64,000 nt of DNA from Cognatiluteimonas weifangensis (lineage in GTDB: Bacteria; Pseudomonadota; Gammaproteobacteria; Xanthomonadales; Xanthomonadaceae), in contig NZ_QVPD01000001.1 of the NCBI RefSeq assembly GCF_003416885.1, positions 199,715 through 263,714 on the forward strand. Reading direction: 5' to 3'. Under the pieces are notes generated by a model. The model searched no databases. It was not told the origin of the DNA and saw only the letters and a list, made by a program, of their open reading frames with translations. Shown here one piece after another: positions 1 to 9,127 of this stretch (position 1 is its first letter; each line of letters starts with the position of its first letter). Made by a program: the position numbers and the translations under genes.

Positions 1-1415
1 CGCACACCCGGCTGCAGCTGTCCTACGAGCATTTCCACGATGCGCGGGTGGCCGACCGCGGCGTGCCGTCGCTGGGCGGGCGCCCGCTCGATGTCGATCC
101 CTCGCGCTTTTTCGGCAACCCGGAACTGAGCCCGGTGCAGGCCACCGTGGACGCCTTCGACGCGGTGCTGGACCACGACTTCGGCGACAGCCTGAGCCTG
201 CGCAACCACCTGCGCTGGGCCGACTACGACAAGTTCTACCAGAACGTGTTCCCGGGCGCGGTGGACGCCGCCACCGACAGCGTGGCCCTGGCGGCCTACA
301 ACAACGCCACCACCCGCCGCAACCTGTTCAACCAGACCGACCTGGTGTGGAAGCTCGCTACCGGCGGCGTGCGGCATACCGTGCTGGCCGGCGCCGAGTT
401 CGGCCGCCAGGTCACCGACAACCTGCGCATGACCGGCTACTTCGGCGCGCCGGGCAGCACCGTCACCGGCATCAGCGTGCCGCTGTCGGATCCGCGCAGC
501 CCGCTGCCGGTGGAGTTCCGCCGCAAGGCCAGCGACGCCGACAACCACGGCGTGGCCGAGGTCGCCGCGGTGTACCTGCAGGACCAGATCGAACTGTCGC
601 CGCAGTGGCAGCTGATCGCCGGCCTGCGCTACGACGACTTCCGCGTCGACCTGCGCGACCACCGCAGCGGCGAGACCTTCCGCAGCGACGACGGCCTGCT
701 CTCGCCGCGCGCCGGGCTGGTGTACAAGCCGCTGGACCGCGTCTCGCTGTACGCCAGCTACTCGGTCGCCTATCAGCCGCGCGCCGGCGACCAGTTGGCC
801 TCGCTGAACGTCGGCAACGCGGCGCTGGACCCGGAAACTTTCCGCAACCGTGAGCTCGGCGCCAAGTGGGACCTGCGCCCGGACTTGCAGGCCAGCCTCG
901 CGGTCTACCGGCTGGACCGCGGCAACGTCGCGGTCGCCGACCCCGCCGACCCGACCCGCTCGCTGCTGGTCGACGGCCAGGTCGCCAAGGGCGTGGAGCT
1001 GGGCATCGCCGGGCGCATCACCCCGGCCTGGCAACTGATGGGCGGTTACGCGTACCAGACCGGCGAGATCACCAGCACCCAGTCGGCCACCGCGCTGGCC
1101 GGCAATCGCCTGGCGCAGCTGCCGCGGCATTCGGCCTCGCTGTGGAACCGCTACGACTTCACCCCGGCCTTCGGCGTCGGCCTGGGCATCGTCCACCGCG
1201 GCGCGATCTTCGCCAACGTGGACAACGCGGTCGAGCTGCCGGCCTTCACCCGCTTCGACGCGGCCGTGTACTGGACCCTCGCCCCGGCGCTGCAACTGCA
1301 GCTCAACATCGAGAACCTGACCGACCGGCGCTATTTCGCCAGCGCCCACAGCAACAACAACATCAGCCCGGGCGCGCCGCGCAGCGCGTGGATCGGGGTG
1401 AACTACCGGTTCTGA
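1..1415 (+). CDS. TonB-dependent siderophore receptor, C-terminal part (5' end outside window)
   Basis: The reading frame is open from position 3 at the window edge, so the plug domain and signal peptide lie upstream. About 470 residues of the outer-membrane beta-barrel are visible. They contain repeated amphipathic strands with paired aromatic residues, a typical penultimate motif 'NIENLTDRRYF', and end in 'GVNYRF'. The terminal phenylalanine is the usual outer-membrane insertion signal. The family imports ferric siderophores using TonB/ExbBD energy. The barrel pattern resembles the siderophore-receptor subfamily (FhuA/FcuA-like); the ligand cannot be told from sequence. A hairpin follows 25 bases after the stop. 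Confidence 0.85.
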   Translation, partial: HTRLQLSYEHFHDARVADRGVPSLGGRPLDVDPSRFFGNPELSPVQATVDAFDAVLDHDFGDSLSLRNHLRWADYDKFYQNVFPGAVDAATDSVALAAYNNATTRRNLFNQTDLVWKLATGGVRHTVLAGAEFGRQVTDNLRMTGYFGAPGSTVTGISVPLSDPRSPLPVEFRRKASDADNHGVAEVAAVYLQDQIELSPQWQLIAGLRYDDFRVDLRDHRSGETFRSDDGLLSPRAGLVYKPLDRVSLYASYSVAYQPRAGDQLASLNVGNAALDPETFRNRELGAKWDLRPDLQASLAVYRLDRGNVAVADPADPTRSLLVDGQVAKGVELGIAGRITPAWQLMGGYAYQTGEITSTQSATALAGNRLAQLPRHSASLWNRYDFTPAFGVGLGIVHRGAIFANVDNAVELPAFTRFDAAVYWTLAPALQLQLNIENLTDRRYFASAHSNNNISPGAPRSAWIGVNYRF

Positions 1416-1440
1416 GGCAGCGGCCGCGACGCCTGCCCAC

Positions 1441-1460
1441 CCCACCGCCGCAGCGGTGGG
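1441..1460 (+). terminator. Hairpin after the TonB receptor gene
   Basis: An 8-bp perfect stem, CCCACCGC/GCGGTGGG, with a CGCA loop lies 25 bases past the stop. No T-run follows, so intrinsic termination is plausible but unproven. Confidence 0.45.
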
Positions 1461-1630
1461 CCGGGGCTGTCCGTGCCCTTGCAGGTCGGCGCTCAGGTAC
1501 CTGGCTGCGAGCGCCCCCGGATCCCCGGTCCGGTGATGGAGCCCCGCTGCGGCAACGACGCCCGGCCGCAGGGCGCCAGCGCCGTGCGGGGCCCGGCGGA
1601 CGTGCGGTTGCGGCCGCTGCCCGGGGTCGC

Positions 1631-2233
1631 CTAGCGGCGCTCGCGCGGGGCGAGGCGCACCAGCAGCACCGCGCCGCTGCCGTCGAGCACGCAACGCCGG
1701 CGTGCGGCAGTGGCGGCGAGCAAGGCGGTATCGCCCTGCTGCAGGTCGCCCAGCCCGGAGTCGTCGGCGAAGCGTGCATGCCCGGCCAACTGGTGCACGG
1801 CCCAGGTTTCGCCGGGTCCGGCGAACAGCACCATCGTCCCCACCAGCGGCCGGTGCCAGAGCCGGGCGTCGAACGCGTCGCGGCGCCACATGAGGTTGAA
1901 GTCCTGGGTCGGGCCGTCGAGCAGTTCGCCGCGCAACGCGCGCTCGCCGGCAAAATGCAGGCGGTCGTGCGGCGGCAACAGCTCGCGGATCTCGCCGTCG
2001 TCGAAGCGCAGGCGCAGGCCGTTGCCGGCCAGCAGCAGCAGTTCGCGCTCGATCCCGGGAAAGACGGAGAACGGTGCGTCCTGCTCGATCTCGGCGATCG
2101 ACAGGCGCCAGTCCCAGCCGTCGGCGGGCGCCGGCGCCGGCTGCGCATGGATCTCCCGGGTCCAGCCGGCCCCGTTGCGCCAGCGCTGGCGCCGGTACTC
2201 GTTGGCGGGGATGATCCGGATCGCGCGCTCCAT
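1631..2233 (-). CDS. HutD/Ves family cupin protein
   Basis: A 200-residue cytoplasmic protein. The N-terminus 'RWRNGAGWTREI' and the following beta-rich core, with 'FSVFPGIERELLLLAG' near residues 55-70, are the hallmark of the HutD/Ves family. These are double-cupin proteins found beside histidine-utilisation genes or as the stress-linked Ves of E. coli; their biochemical role is not settled. The ATG at 2233 was chosen because it begins directly before the conserved 'RAIRIIPANEY' segment; an in-frame ATG 39 bases upstream would add unconserved residues. No hut genes are nearby, so the context does not suggest histidine breakdown. Family call is firm, function unknown. Confidence 0.8.
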   Translation of the reverse strand: MERAIRIIPANEYRRQRWRNGAGWTREIHAQPAPAPADGWDWRLSIAEIEQDAPFSVFPGIERELLLLAGNGLRLRFDDGEIRELLPPHDRLHFAGERALRGELLDGPTQDFNLMWRRDAFDARLWHRPLVGTMVLFAGPGETWAVHQLAGHARFADDSGLGDLQQGDTALLAATAARRRCVLDGSGAVLLVRLAPRERR

Positions 2234-2275
2234 GCCGCCAGTGTAACGAGGCGCGGCGGCGACATTGGCCACCCC

Positions 2276-2295
2276 GCCGGGCGGGCCCGCCCGGC
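2276..2295. repeat. 20-bp perfect palindrome between two minus-strand genes
   Basis: The twenty bases 2276-2295 equal their own reverse complement (all G/C). The site lies between the stop of the ComEA-like gene (2433) and the start of the HutD-like gene (2233). It could fold in RNA as a terminator stem or act as a protein site. No T-run is present. Confidence 0.4.
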
Positions 2296-2432
2296 CGCAA
2301 CAGAGCCGCCCGCCTCGCGCTTCCTGCGCGGGGCGGGCGGCATACGTCCCTGTGGCGGCATCCTGCCGGTCCTGGCTGGAGCGTCCTGCTCCTGCGGCCG
2401 CGGCGCGCCTCCGTGCGCGTCCGGCGTAGCGG

Positions 2433-2774
2433 TCAGCGCGTGGCGACCTTGCGCGCGGCGGGCGCGGCCGGCTTGCGCGCCGGGGCGACGGTGCCGAGCA
2501 CGATGCGGTCGCGGTTCTTCTCGACCGTCTTCAGGCCGATGCCCTTGACCAGTGCCAGCTGCTCGACGCTGCGGAAGCTGCCGTGGGCCTTGCGGTAGGC
2601 GACGATGGCCTGCGCCTTGGACGGGCCGACGTTGAGCAGCACCCGGTCGATGGTGGCGGCGTCGGCGGTGTTGATGTTGACCCGGTCGGCGGCGAACGCG
2701 GAGGCGGACAGCGCGCTGGTGGCCAGCAGCAGGGTCAGGGCGAGCGACTTGAGGGTAGCGGCGAAGGTGTTCAT
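2433..2774 (-). CDS. ComEA-like helix-hairpin-helix protein, secreted
   Basis: A 113-residue protein with an N-terminal signal peptide (about residues 1-28, hydrophobic core 'SLALTLLLATSALSA'). It is followed by a helix-hairpin-helix unit: 'VNINTADAATIDRVLLNVG', then 'AQAIVAYRKAHGSF' and 'LVKGIGLKTVEKNRDRI'. This is the DNA-binding domain of ComEA/competence proteins, which bind incoming DNA in the periplasm. The tail is basic and Ala/Pro-rich. The ATG at 2774 is set by a strong Shine-Dalgarno AAGGAGA. No comEC is in the window, so a role in natural transformation is inferred from the family only. Confidence 0.85.
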   Translation of the reverse strand: MNTFAATLKSLALTLLLATSALSASAFAADRVNINTADAATIDRVLLNVGPSKAQAIVAYRKAHGSFRSVEQLALVKGIGLKTVEKNRDRIVLGTVAPARKPAAPAARKVATR

Positions 2775-2915
2775 GGCGGATCTCCTTGGGTGATGTGGGC
2801 TTCCGTTTCCGGGCCGGCTGGTCTTGGCTGCCGGTGGAAACAGTGTCCGCATCCCGATGCCGCCACCCTATCGCCGCATCCGCCGCGGCGAAGCCGGGAA
2901 ATGCCGCATCCCGGC

Positions 2916-2951
2916 GTAGGAAAAGTCCTACACGCCGCCGCAGCGTAGAAT
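2916..2951 (+). promoter_or_regulatory. Dyad and -10 box ahead of the M20 peptidase gene
   Basis: GTAGGA and TCCTAC (2916-2921, 2926-2931) form a perfect dyad around AAAG, with partly matching GGCG/CGCC flanks. A -10-like TAGAAT follows at 2946-2951, 30 bases before the ATG at 2981. The dyad covers where a -35 box would be, so it may be an operator. No good -35 hexamer is seen. Confidence 0.4.
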
Positions 2952-2980
2952 TCGGCGACTCCACGCACGCAAGGCCCGCC

Positions 2981-4471
<1,491 letters not shown>

Positions 4472-4486
4472 ACCCCGGAGCGGCGC

Positions 4487-4816
4487 ATGGAGCACGGCCC
4501 GGTCCAGATCGTCCAGTTCCTGCGCCTGTTCGAACGCCTCGGCGATGGCTGGATCGCCCTCGTGGCGACCGGCGTGTTCGCCGGCTTGCTGGTGCGACTG
4601 GCCAGCAGCCGGCAGCGCCACGTCGGCTTCTGGTCGAGCGCCCTGCTCGGGGTCGCGGGCGCCGTGCTGGGTGTATCCGCGGCCGGCGTCTTCGGCATCG
4701 CCCTGCCCGGCCCGGGCGCGCGCTTCCTCGCGGCGCTGGCCGGCAGCTGCGTGCTGGCGCTGCCGGGCGGCATGCTGGCCCGCATGCTGCGCCGCCGCAA
4801 GGCTCCGCCGCCCTGA
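4487..4816 (+). CDS. Small membrane protein with glycine-rich helices
   Basis: A 109-residue protein with about three hydrophobic segments (residues 22-40, 50-72, 80-100) rich in Gly and Ala, ending in a basic 'RMLRRRK' tail. The pattern 'GVFAGLLVRL' then 'ALLGVAGAVLGV' echoes the GlsB/YeaQ/YmgE family encoded just downstream (4868), so it is probably a diverged member. It begins 15 bases after the peptidase stop and may be co-transcribed. Function is not known; the orientation with basic tail inside is inference. Confidence 0.65.
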   Translation: MEHGPVQIVQFLRLFERLGDGWIALVATGVFAGLLVRLASSRQRHVGFWSSALLGVAGAVLGVSAAGVFGIALPGPGARFLAALAGSCVLALPGGMLARMLRRRKAPPP

Positions 4817-4817
4817 C

Positions 4818-4858
4818 CCCCTAGGATGCGGCGGGCAACACCCATCTCACCCTAGGGG
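4818..4858 (+). promoter_or_regulatory. Inverted repeat covering the ribosome site of the YeaQ-like gene
   Basis: CCCCTAGG (4818-4825) and CCTAGGGG (4851-4858) are exact reverse complements 25 bases apart. The right arm overlaps the Shine-Dalgarno GGGGAG of the gene at 4868. If both arms are transcribed, the stem would hide the ribosome site. Alternatively TAGGAT inside the left arm (4822-4827) may be a -10 box, making the repeat a DNA operator. Confidence 0.35.
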
Positions 4859-4867
4859 AGCACAAGC

Positions 4868-5131
4868 ATGTTCGAAGGCATCCTTGGCTACATCGTCGGT
4901 GGCGCGGTGATCGGCATCCTGGCCCGGCTGTTCAAGCCCGGCGCGGATCCGCTGGGCTGGATCATGACCATCGTGCTGGGCATCGCCGGCGCGCTCGCCG
5001 GCAACTACCTCGCGGGCATGTTCGGGGTGGGTGCGACCTGGCAGGTCTGGGCGCTCGCGGTCGGCTGCGCGATCGTGCTGCTGTTCCTCTACGAACTGCT
5101 GCGCCGCAAGAAGCCCGTGGCCACGACCTGA
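4868..5131 (+). CDS. GlsB/YeaQ/YmgE family stress-response membrane protein
   Basis: An 87-residue inner-membrane protein with three hydrophobic helices (about 5-22, 32-52, 58-78) and the family pattern 'GGAVIGILARLFKPG' followed by 'GWIMTIVLGIAGALAGNYL'. It is of usual family length. Members were once called transglycosylase-associated proteins and rise in stress or stationary phase; their molecular role is unclear. The tail 'LLRRKKPVATT' is basic. A ribosome site GGGGAG lies nine bases before the ATG, inside an inverted repeat. A bidirectional terminator follows. Confidence 0.85.
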   Translation: MFEGILGYIVGGAVIGILARLFKPGADPLGWIMTIVLGIAGALAGNYLAGMFGVGATWQVWALAVGCAIVLLFLYELLRRKKPVATT

Positions 5132-5156
5132 CGCGACGCTTCCGCCCGCAGGCCCG

Positions 5157-5178
5157 GCGCCCCGCGAAAGCGGGGCGC
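5157..5178. terminator. Bidirectional terminator between convergent genes
   Basis: A 9-bp perfect stem, GCGCCCCGC/GCGGGGCGC, with a GAAA tetraloop sits between the YeaQ-like gene (plus, stop 5131) and manC (minus, stop 5185). TT follows on the plus side. Confidence 0.7.
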
Positions 5179-5184
5179 TTGCGT

Positions 5185-6588
5185 TCAGGCGCGGCCGTAC
5201 ACGTCCTCGTAGCGGACGATGTCGTCCTCGCCGAGATAGTCGCCCGACTGCACCTCGATCAGTTCCAGCACCTCGCTGCCGGGGTTCTCCAGCCGGTGCT
5301 TCGCGCCGATCGGGATGTAGGTCGACTGGTTGGCGTGCAGCTCGAACACGTCGTGGTCGCGGGTCACCCGCGCGGTGCCGCTGACCACGATCCAGTGTTC
5401 GGCGCGGCGCGTGTGCGACTGCAGCGACAGCGCCGCGCCCGGCTTGACCTTGATCCGCTTGACCTGGAAGCGCTCGCCCTGGTCGACCGAGTCGTAGCTG
5501 CCCCAGGGCCGGTGCACCTCGCGGTGCAGCGCCGCCTGGCTGCGCTGGTCGGCCTTGAGCTGCGCGACCACCTCCTTGACCTGCTGCACCTTGTCCTTGC
5601 GCGCCACCAGCACCGCATCGTCGGTCTCGACCACGACGATGCCCTCGACCCCGACCAGCGCCACCAGCCGCCGCGCATAGGCGTAGCTGTCGCGGCTGTC
5701 GACCGCGATCACGTCGCCGCGGCAGGCATTGCCTGCCGCGTCGCGCTCGGCCACGTCCCACAGCGCCGACCACGAGCCGACGTCGTTCCAGCCGACCTCC
5801 ACCGGCAGCACCATCGCCGCATCGGTGCGCTCCATCACCGCGTAGTCGATCGACTGCGCGGGGCAGGCGACGAAGGCGTCGCGGTCCAGGCGGATGAAGT
5901 CGCCGTCGCGGCGGGCCGCCGCGAACGCGGCGCGGGTGGCCGCAAGGATGTCCGGGCGCAGCCGCTCGAGCTCGGCCAGGTAGCGCGAGGCGCGGAACAG
6001 GAACATGCCGCTGTTCCAGTAGTAACCGCCCGCGTCCAGGTAGGCCCGGGCGGTGTCGGCATCGGGTTTCTCGACGAAGCGCAGCACCTTGCGCACGCCC
6101 TCGCCGGGGGCGGCCTGGATGTAACCGAAGCCGGTTTCCGGCGCGTCCGGCACGATGCCGAAGGTCACCAGCGCGCCGTCCGCCGCCGCCGCGCAGGCCG
6201 CGCGCACCGCGGCGCGGAACGCCTCGGCGTCGGCGACGACATGGTCGGACGGCAGCACCAGCAGCAACGGGTCCGCGCCCGCCGCGGTCGCCTGCAGCGC
6301 CGCTGCGGCGATCGCCGGCGCGGTGTTGCGGCCGACCGGTTCCAGCACGATCGCCGCGGCCGGCGCGCCGGTCAGCCGCAGCTGCTCGGCGGCGAGGAAA
6401 CGGTGCTCCTCGCCGGCGACCACGATCGGCGCGGCGTCGGCCAGCGGCGCGACCCGGCGCCAGGTCGCCTGCAGCAGGCTGTCCTCGCCCGCCAGCGGCA
6501 GGAACTGCTTGGGATAGGCCTCGCGCGACAACGGCCACAAGCGGGTACCGGAACCGCCGCACAGCAGCACGGGTTGCAGTGTCGCCAC
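5185..6588 (-). CDS. manC: Mannose-1-phosphate guanylyltransferase / mannose-6-phosphate isomerase
   Basis: About 467 residues, the length of bifunctional type II enzymes (XanB, AlgA, ManC). The N-terminal nucleotidyltransferase shows 'GGSGTRLWPLSREAYPKQF', which binds GTP, and 'FVEKPD'. The C-terminal cupin isomerase domain (about 350-467) shows 'RPWGSYDSVDQGERFQVKRI' and 'SLQSHTRRAEHWIVVSG'. It makes GDP-mannose from fructose-6-phosphate-derived mannose for exopolysaccharide and LPS sugars. Start choice: AGGGAG abuts the ATG at 6594 with no spacer but lies six bases from the GTG at 6588, and the GTG gives the family's usual nine residues before 'GGSG'. The ATG at 6594 remains possible. It is divergent from amgK. 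Confidence 0.92.
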   Translation of the reverse strand: MATLQPVLLCGGSGTRLWPLSREAYPKQFLPLAGEDSLLQATWRRVAPLADAAPIVVAGEEHRFLAAEQLRLTGAPAAAIVLEPVGRNTAPAIAAAALQATAAGADPLLLVLPSDHVVADAEAFRAAVRAACAAAADGALVTFGIVPDAPETGFGYIQAAPGEGVRKVLRFVEKPDADTARAYLDAGGYYWNSGMFLFRASRYLAELERLRPDILAATRAAFAAARRDGDFIRLDRDAFVACPAQSIDYAVMERTDAAMVLPVEVGWNDVGSWSALWDVAERDAAGNACRGDVIAVDSRDSYAYARRLVALVGVEGIVVVETDDAVLVARKDKVQQVKEVVAQLKADQRSQAALHREVHRPWGSYDSVDQGERFQVKRIKVKPGAALSLQSHTRRAEHWIVVSGTARVTRDHDVFELHANQSTYIPIGAKHRLENPGSEVLELIEVQSGDYLGEDDIVRYEDVYGRA

Positions 6589-6654
6589 GATCATCTCCCT
6601 GTAATCGAAGCGGCAGTTTACCCTGTGCGGCACCGCGCCCCGCCCGGAGAACGC

Positions 6655-7674
6655 ATGAACCGCCCCGCCGACGATCCTTCCGCGCGCGCCCTGGAGCGCC
6701 TGGCCTGGGCCCGCGACGCGCTCGCGGCCCCGGCCGCGACGCTGGTGCGCGCGTCGACGGACGCCGGTTTCCGCAGCTACTGGCGCACGCTCGGCGCGGC
6801 GCCCAGCCGGATCGTGATGGATTCGCCGCCGGACAAGGAGGATGTGCGGCCGTGGCTGCGCATCCGCGACCTGCTCGCGGCCGGCGGCGTGCGCGTACCG
6901 CAGGTGCTGGCGCGCGAGGTCGAGCGCGGTTTCCTGCTGCTGGAGGACCTGGGCGCGGACACCTGCCTGCAGGCGATCGACGACTCCAATGCCGACGCCC
7001 TGTTCGACGCCGCCCTTACGCAGTTGCTGAAGCTGCAGGCGATCGCGCCGCCGCCGGACCTGCCGGCCTACGACGAGGCGCTGCTGGCGCGCGAGCTGCG
7101 GCTGTTCGACCAATGGTTCCTCGGCCGCCATCTCGGCGTGACCCTGGACTGCGGCGAACTGGAGACGCTGGATCTGGTCTACCGGCGCCTGATCGACGCC
7201 GCGCTGGCGCAGCCGCAGGTGCTGGTGCACCGCGACTTCATGCCGCGCAACCTGATGCCGGTGGACGGCGGCTTGGCGGTGCTGGATTTCCAGGACGCGG
7301 TGCGCGGCCCAATCGCCTACGATCCGCTGAGCCTGTTCAAGGACGCCTTCCTGAGCTGGCCGCAGGCGCGCGTGGACGGCTGGCTCGGCCGCTATCACGC
7401 GCGCGCCGTGGCCGCCGGCCTGCCGGTGCCGCCGCTGGCGCGGTTCCGCCGCGACGCCGACTGGATCGGGGTGCAGCGGCACCTGAAGGTGATCGGCATC
7501 TTCGCGCGCCTGCAGCATCGCGACGGCAAGCCCAAATACCTCGCCGACGTGCCGCGCTTCTTCGCCTACCTCGACGCGGTGCTGCCGCGCTACCCGGAGC
7601 TGGCGCCATTGGCCGCGCTGATCGCGCGCCGGGTGCCGGCGCCGGCGCGCGCGGCCGGGACCGGGCCCGGATGA
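6655..7674 (+). CDS. amgK: N-acetylmuramate/N-acetylglucosamine kinase
   Basis: A 339-residue aminoglycoside-phosphotransferase-fold kinase. The catalytic loop is 'VHRDFMPRNLM' (H192, D194, N199) and the metal-binding aspartate is in 'VLDFQDAVRGP' (D211). In Pseudomonas and relatives AmgK phosphorylates anomeric MurNAc or GlcNAc in the cell-wall recycling route that bypasses MurA and confers some fosfomycin tolerance. The next gene, murU, overlaps by four bases (ATGA), and this pairing is the main ground for the AmgK call over a generic phosphotransferase. GGAGA lies upstream of the ATG at 6655. Confidence 0.88.
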   Translation: MNRPADDPSARALERLAWARDALAAPAATLVRASTDAGFRSYWRTLGAAPSRIVMDSPPDKEDVRPWLRIRDLLAAGGVRVPQVLAREVERGFLLLEDLGADTCLQAIDDSNADALFDAALTQLLKLQAIAPPPDLPAYDEALLARELRLFDQWFLGRHLGVTLDCGELETLDLVYRRLIDAALAQPQVLVHRDFMPRNLMPVDGGLAVLDFQDAVRGPIAYDPLSLFKDAFLSWPQARVDGWLGRYHARAVAAGLPVPPLARFRRDADWIGVQRHLKVIGIFARLQHRDGKPKYLADVPRFFAYLDAVLPRYPELAPLAALIARRVPAPARAAGTGPG

Positions 7675-8390
7675 AGGCGCTGATCTTCGCCGCCGGCCTC
7701 GGCGAGCGCATGCGCCCGCTGACCGAGACCACGCCCAAGCCGCTGCTGCGCGCCGGCGGCAAGCCGCTGATCGCCTGGCACCTGGAAAAGCTCGCCGCGC
7801 TCGGCGTGCGCGACGTGGTGGTCAACACCAGCTGGCTGGCCGAGCAGTTCTCGCGCGCGCTCGGCGACGGCGCGCACTGGGGCCTGCGCCTGCACTACGC
7901 CTACGAAGGCGCCACGCCGCTGGAAACCGGCGGCGGCATGCACCACGCGCTGCCGCTGCTGGCCGGCGCCGACGACACGCCGTTCCTGGCGATCAACGGC
8001 GACATCTGGTGCGACTACGACTTCGCGCGGCTGCCGCGCGCCCCCGCCGGCGCCGCGCACCTGGTGCTGGTCGACAACCCGCCGCAGCATCCGCACGGCG
8101 ACTTCGTCCTGCGCGCGGACGGTGGCCTGGCCGCCAGCGGCGCGGCGGCGCTGACTTTCGCCGGCATCGGCGTCTACCGGCCGTCGCTGTTCGCCGACTG
8201 GCGCGCGACGATCGGCGCGGCCCCCGGCGTGGAAGCCACACCACCACGCTTCAAGCTCGCGCCGTTGCTGCGCGCGGCGATCGCGCGCGGAGCGGCGACC
8301 GGCGAACACCATCGCGGCCGCTGGACCGATGTCGGCACGCCGCAGCGGCTGGCGCAGCTGGATGCCGGACTGGCCGCGGAAAGCTCCTGA
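7671..8390 (+). CDS. murU: N-acetylmuramate alpha-1-phosphate uridylyltransferase
   Basis: A 239-residue nucleotidyltransferase with the N-terminal signature 'FAAGLGERMRPLTETTPKPL' and 'INGDIWCDYDF' holding the metal-binding aspartate. It converts MurNAc-1-phosphate to UDP-MurNAc, the step after AmgK. Translational coupling to amgK through ATGA supports the call. Its stop codon is part of a hairpin shared with the convergent hda gene. Confidence 0.9.
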   Translation: MKALIFAAGLGERMRPLTETTPKPLLRAGGKPLIAWHLEKLAALGVRDVVVNTSWLAEQFSRALGDGAHWGLRLHYAYEGATPLETGGGMHHALPLLAGADDTPFLAINGDIWCDYDFARLPRAPAGAAHLVLVDNPPQHPHGDFVLRADGGLAASGAAALTFAGIGVYRPSLFADWRATIGAAPGVEATPPRFKLAPLLRAAIARGAATGEHHRGRWTDVGTPQRLAQLDAGLAAESS

Positions 8391-8413
8391 GCGGCGGTGC
8401 CCGCGGCCGCTCA
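8388..8413. terminator. Hairpin built from both stop codons of murU and hda
   Basis: TGAGCGGC (8388-8395) and GCCGCTCA (8406-8413) pair exactly. The first three bases are the murU stop and the last three are the hda stop on the other strand. The loop is ten bases. It probably ends both convergent transcripts. Confidence 0.45.
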
Positions 8414-9127
8414 GTGGCCGGGCGCCAGGATCCGCCGCAGGAACGGCACGGTGACCCGCCGTTGCGCCGCCAGCGAGGCCCGGTCGAGCCGGTCGAGCAG
8501 GCCGGTGAGCCCGGCCAGGTCGCGTCCGACCCGCCGCAGCAGCCATTCCAGCGCCGCCTCCTCCAGCACCAGCCCGCGCCGCTGTGCGCGCTCGCGCAAC
8601 ACCGTGCGGCGGCCGGCATCGTCCAGCGGCGCCAGCGCGATCCGGGCGCACTGCGCCAGCCGCGAGCGCAGGTCCGGCAAGGCCAGCGGCAAGGCATCGG
8701 GCGCCACCCGCGCGGTGTACAGCAGCGCGCGGCCGGCCGCGCGCGCGCGGTTGTGGAAGCCGAACAACGCAATCTCGTCGTCGCGGCTGCCGGCGATGGC
8801 ATCCAGGCCGTCGAGCGCGATCACGTCGCTGCCCTCGAGCGCATCCAGCGCGAGCGGCAGGCGCCCGGCGGCGGCCTGCAGCGGCAGGTAGGCGGCGCGG
8901 CGACCGGCGGCCTCCGCGGCCGCGCAGGCGGCCAGCGCCAGATGGGTCTTGCCGACGCCCGCCGGCCCGCACAGGAACAGCCCGTCGGCGCCGGGCGCCT
9001 GCGCCAGCGTGCGCAGCTGCGCCAGCGCGCCGGCGGGCGCGGCAACGAACGTCTGCAGGCGCTGGTCGGGGGGGTAACGCAGCGCGAGCGGCAGCTGCCG
9101 CGCCGCGTCGGGGCCGGGCGCGCTCAC
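8411..9127 (-). CDS. hda: DnaA regulatory inactivator Hda (DnaA-like AAA+ protein)
   Basis: A 238-residue AAA+ protein homologous to the ATPase part of DnaA, with Walker A 'GPAGVGKTHLAL' (about residues 48-59) and Walker B-like 'VIALDGLDAI'. Hda with the loaded sliding clamp stimulates ATP hydrolysis by DnaA and so limits re-initiation. The C-terminal sensor and lid region is 'DLAGLTGLLDRLDRASLAAQ'. It starts with GTG at 9127, which overlaps the stop of the upstream permease gene; this coupling is common in the group. The usual N-terminal clamp-binding peptide is not obvious beyond 'RQLPLALR', which fits it loosely. Confidence 0.85.
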   Translation of the reverse strand: MSAPGPDAARQLPLALRYPPDQRLQTFVAAPAGALAQLRTLAQAPGADGLFLCGPAGVGKTHLALAACAAAEAAGRRAAYLPLQAAAGRLPLALDALEGSDVIALDGLDAIAGSRDDEIALFGFHNRARAAGRALLYTARVAPDALPLALPDLRSRLAQCARIALAPLDDAGRRTVLRERAQRRGLVLEEAALEWLLRRVGRDLAGLTGLLDRLDRASLAAQRRVTVPFLRRILAPGH

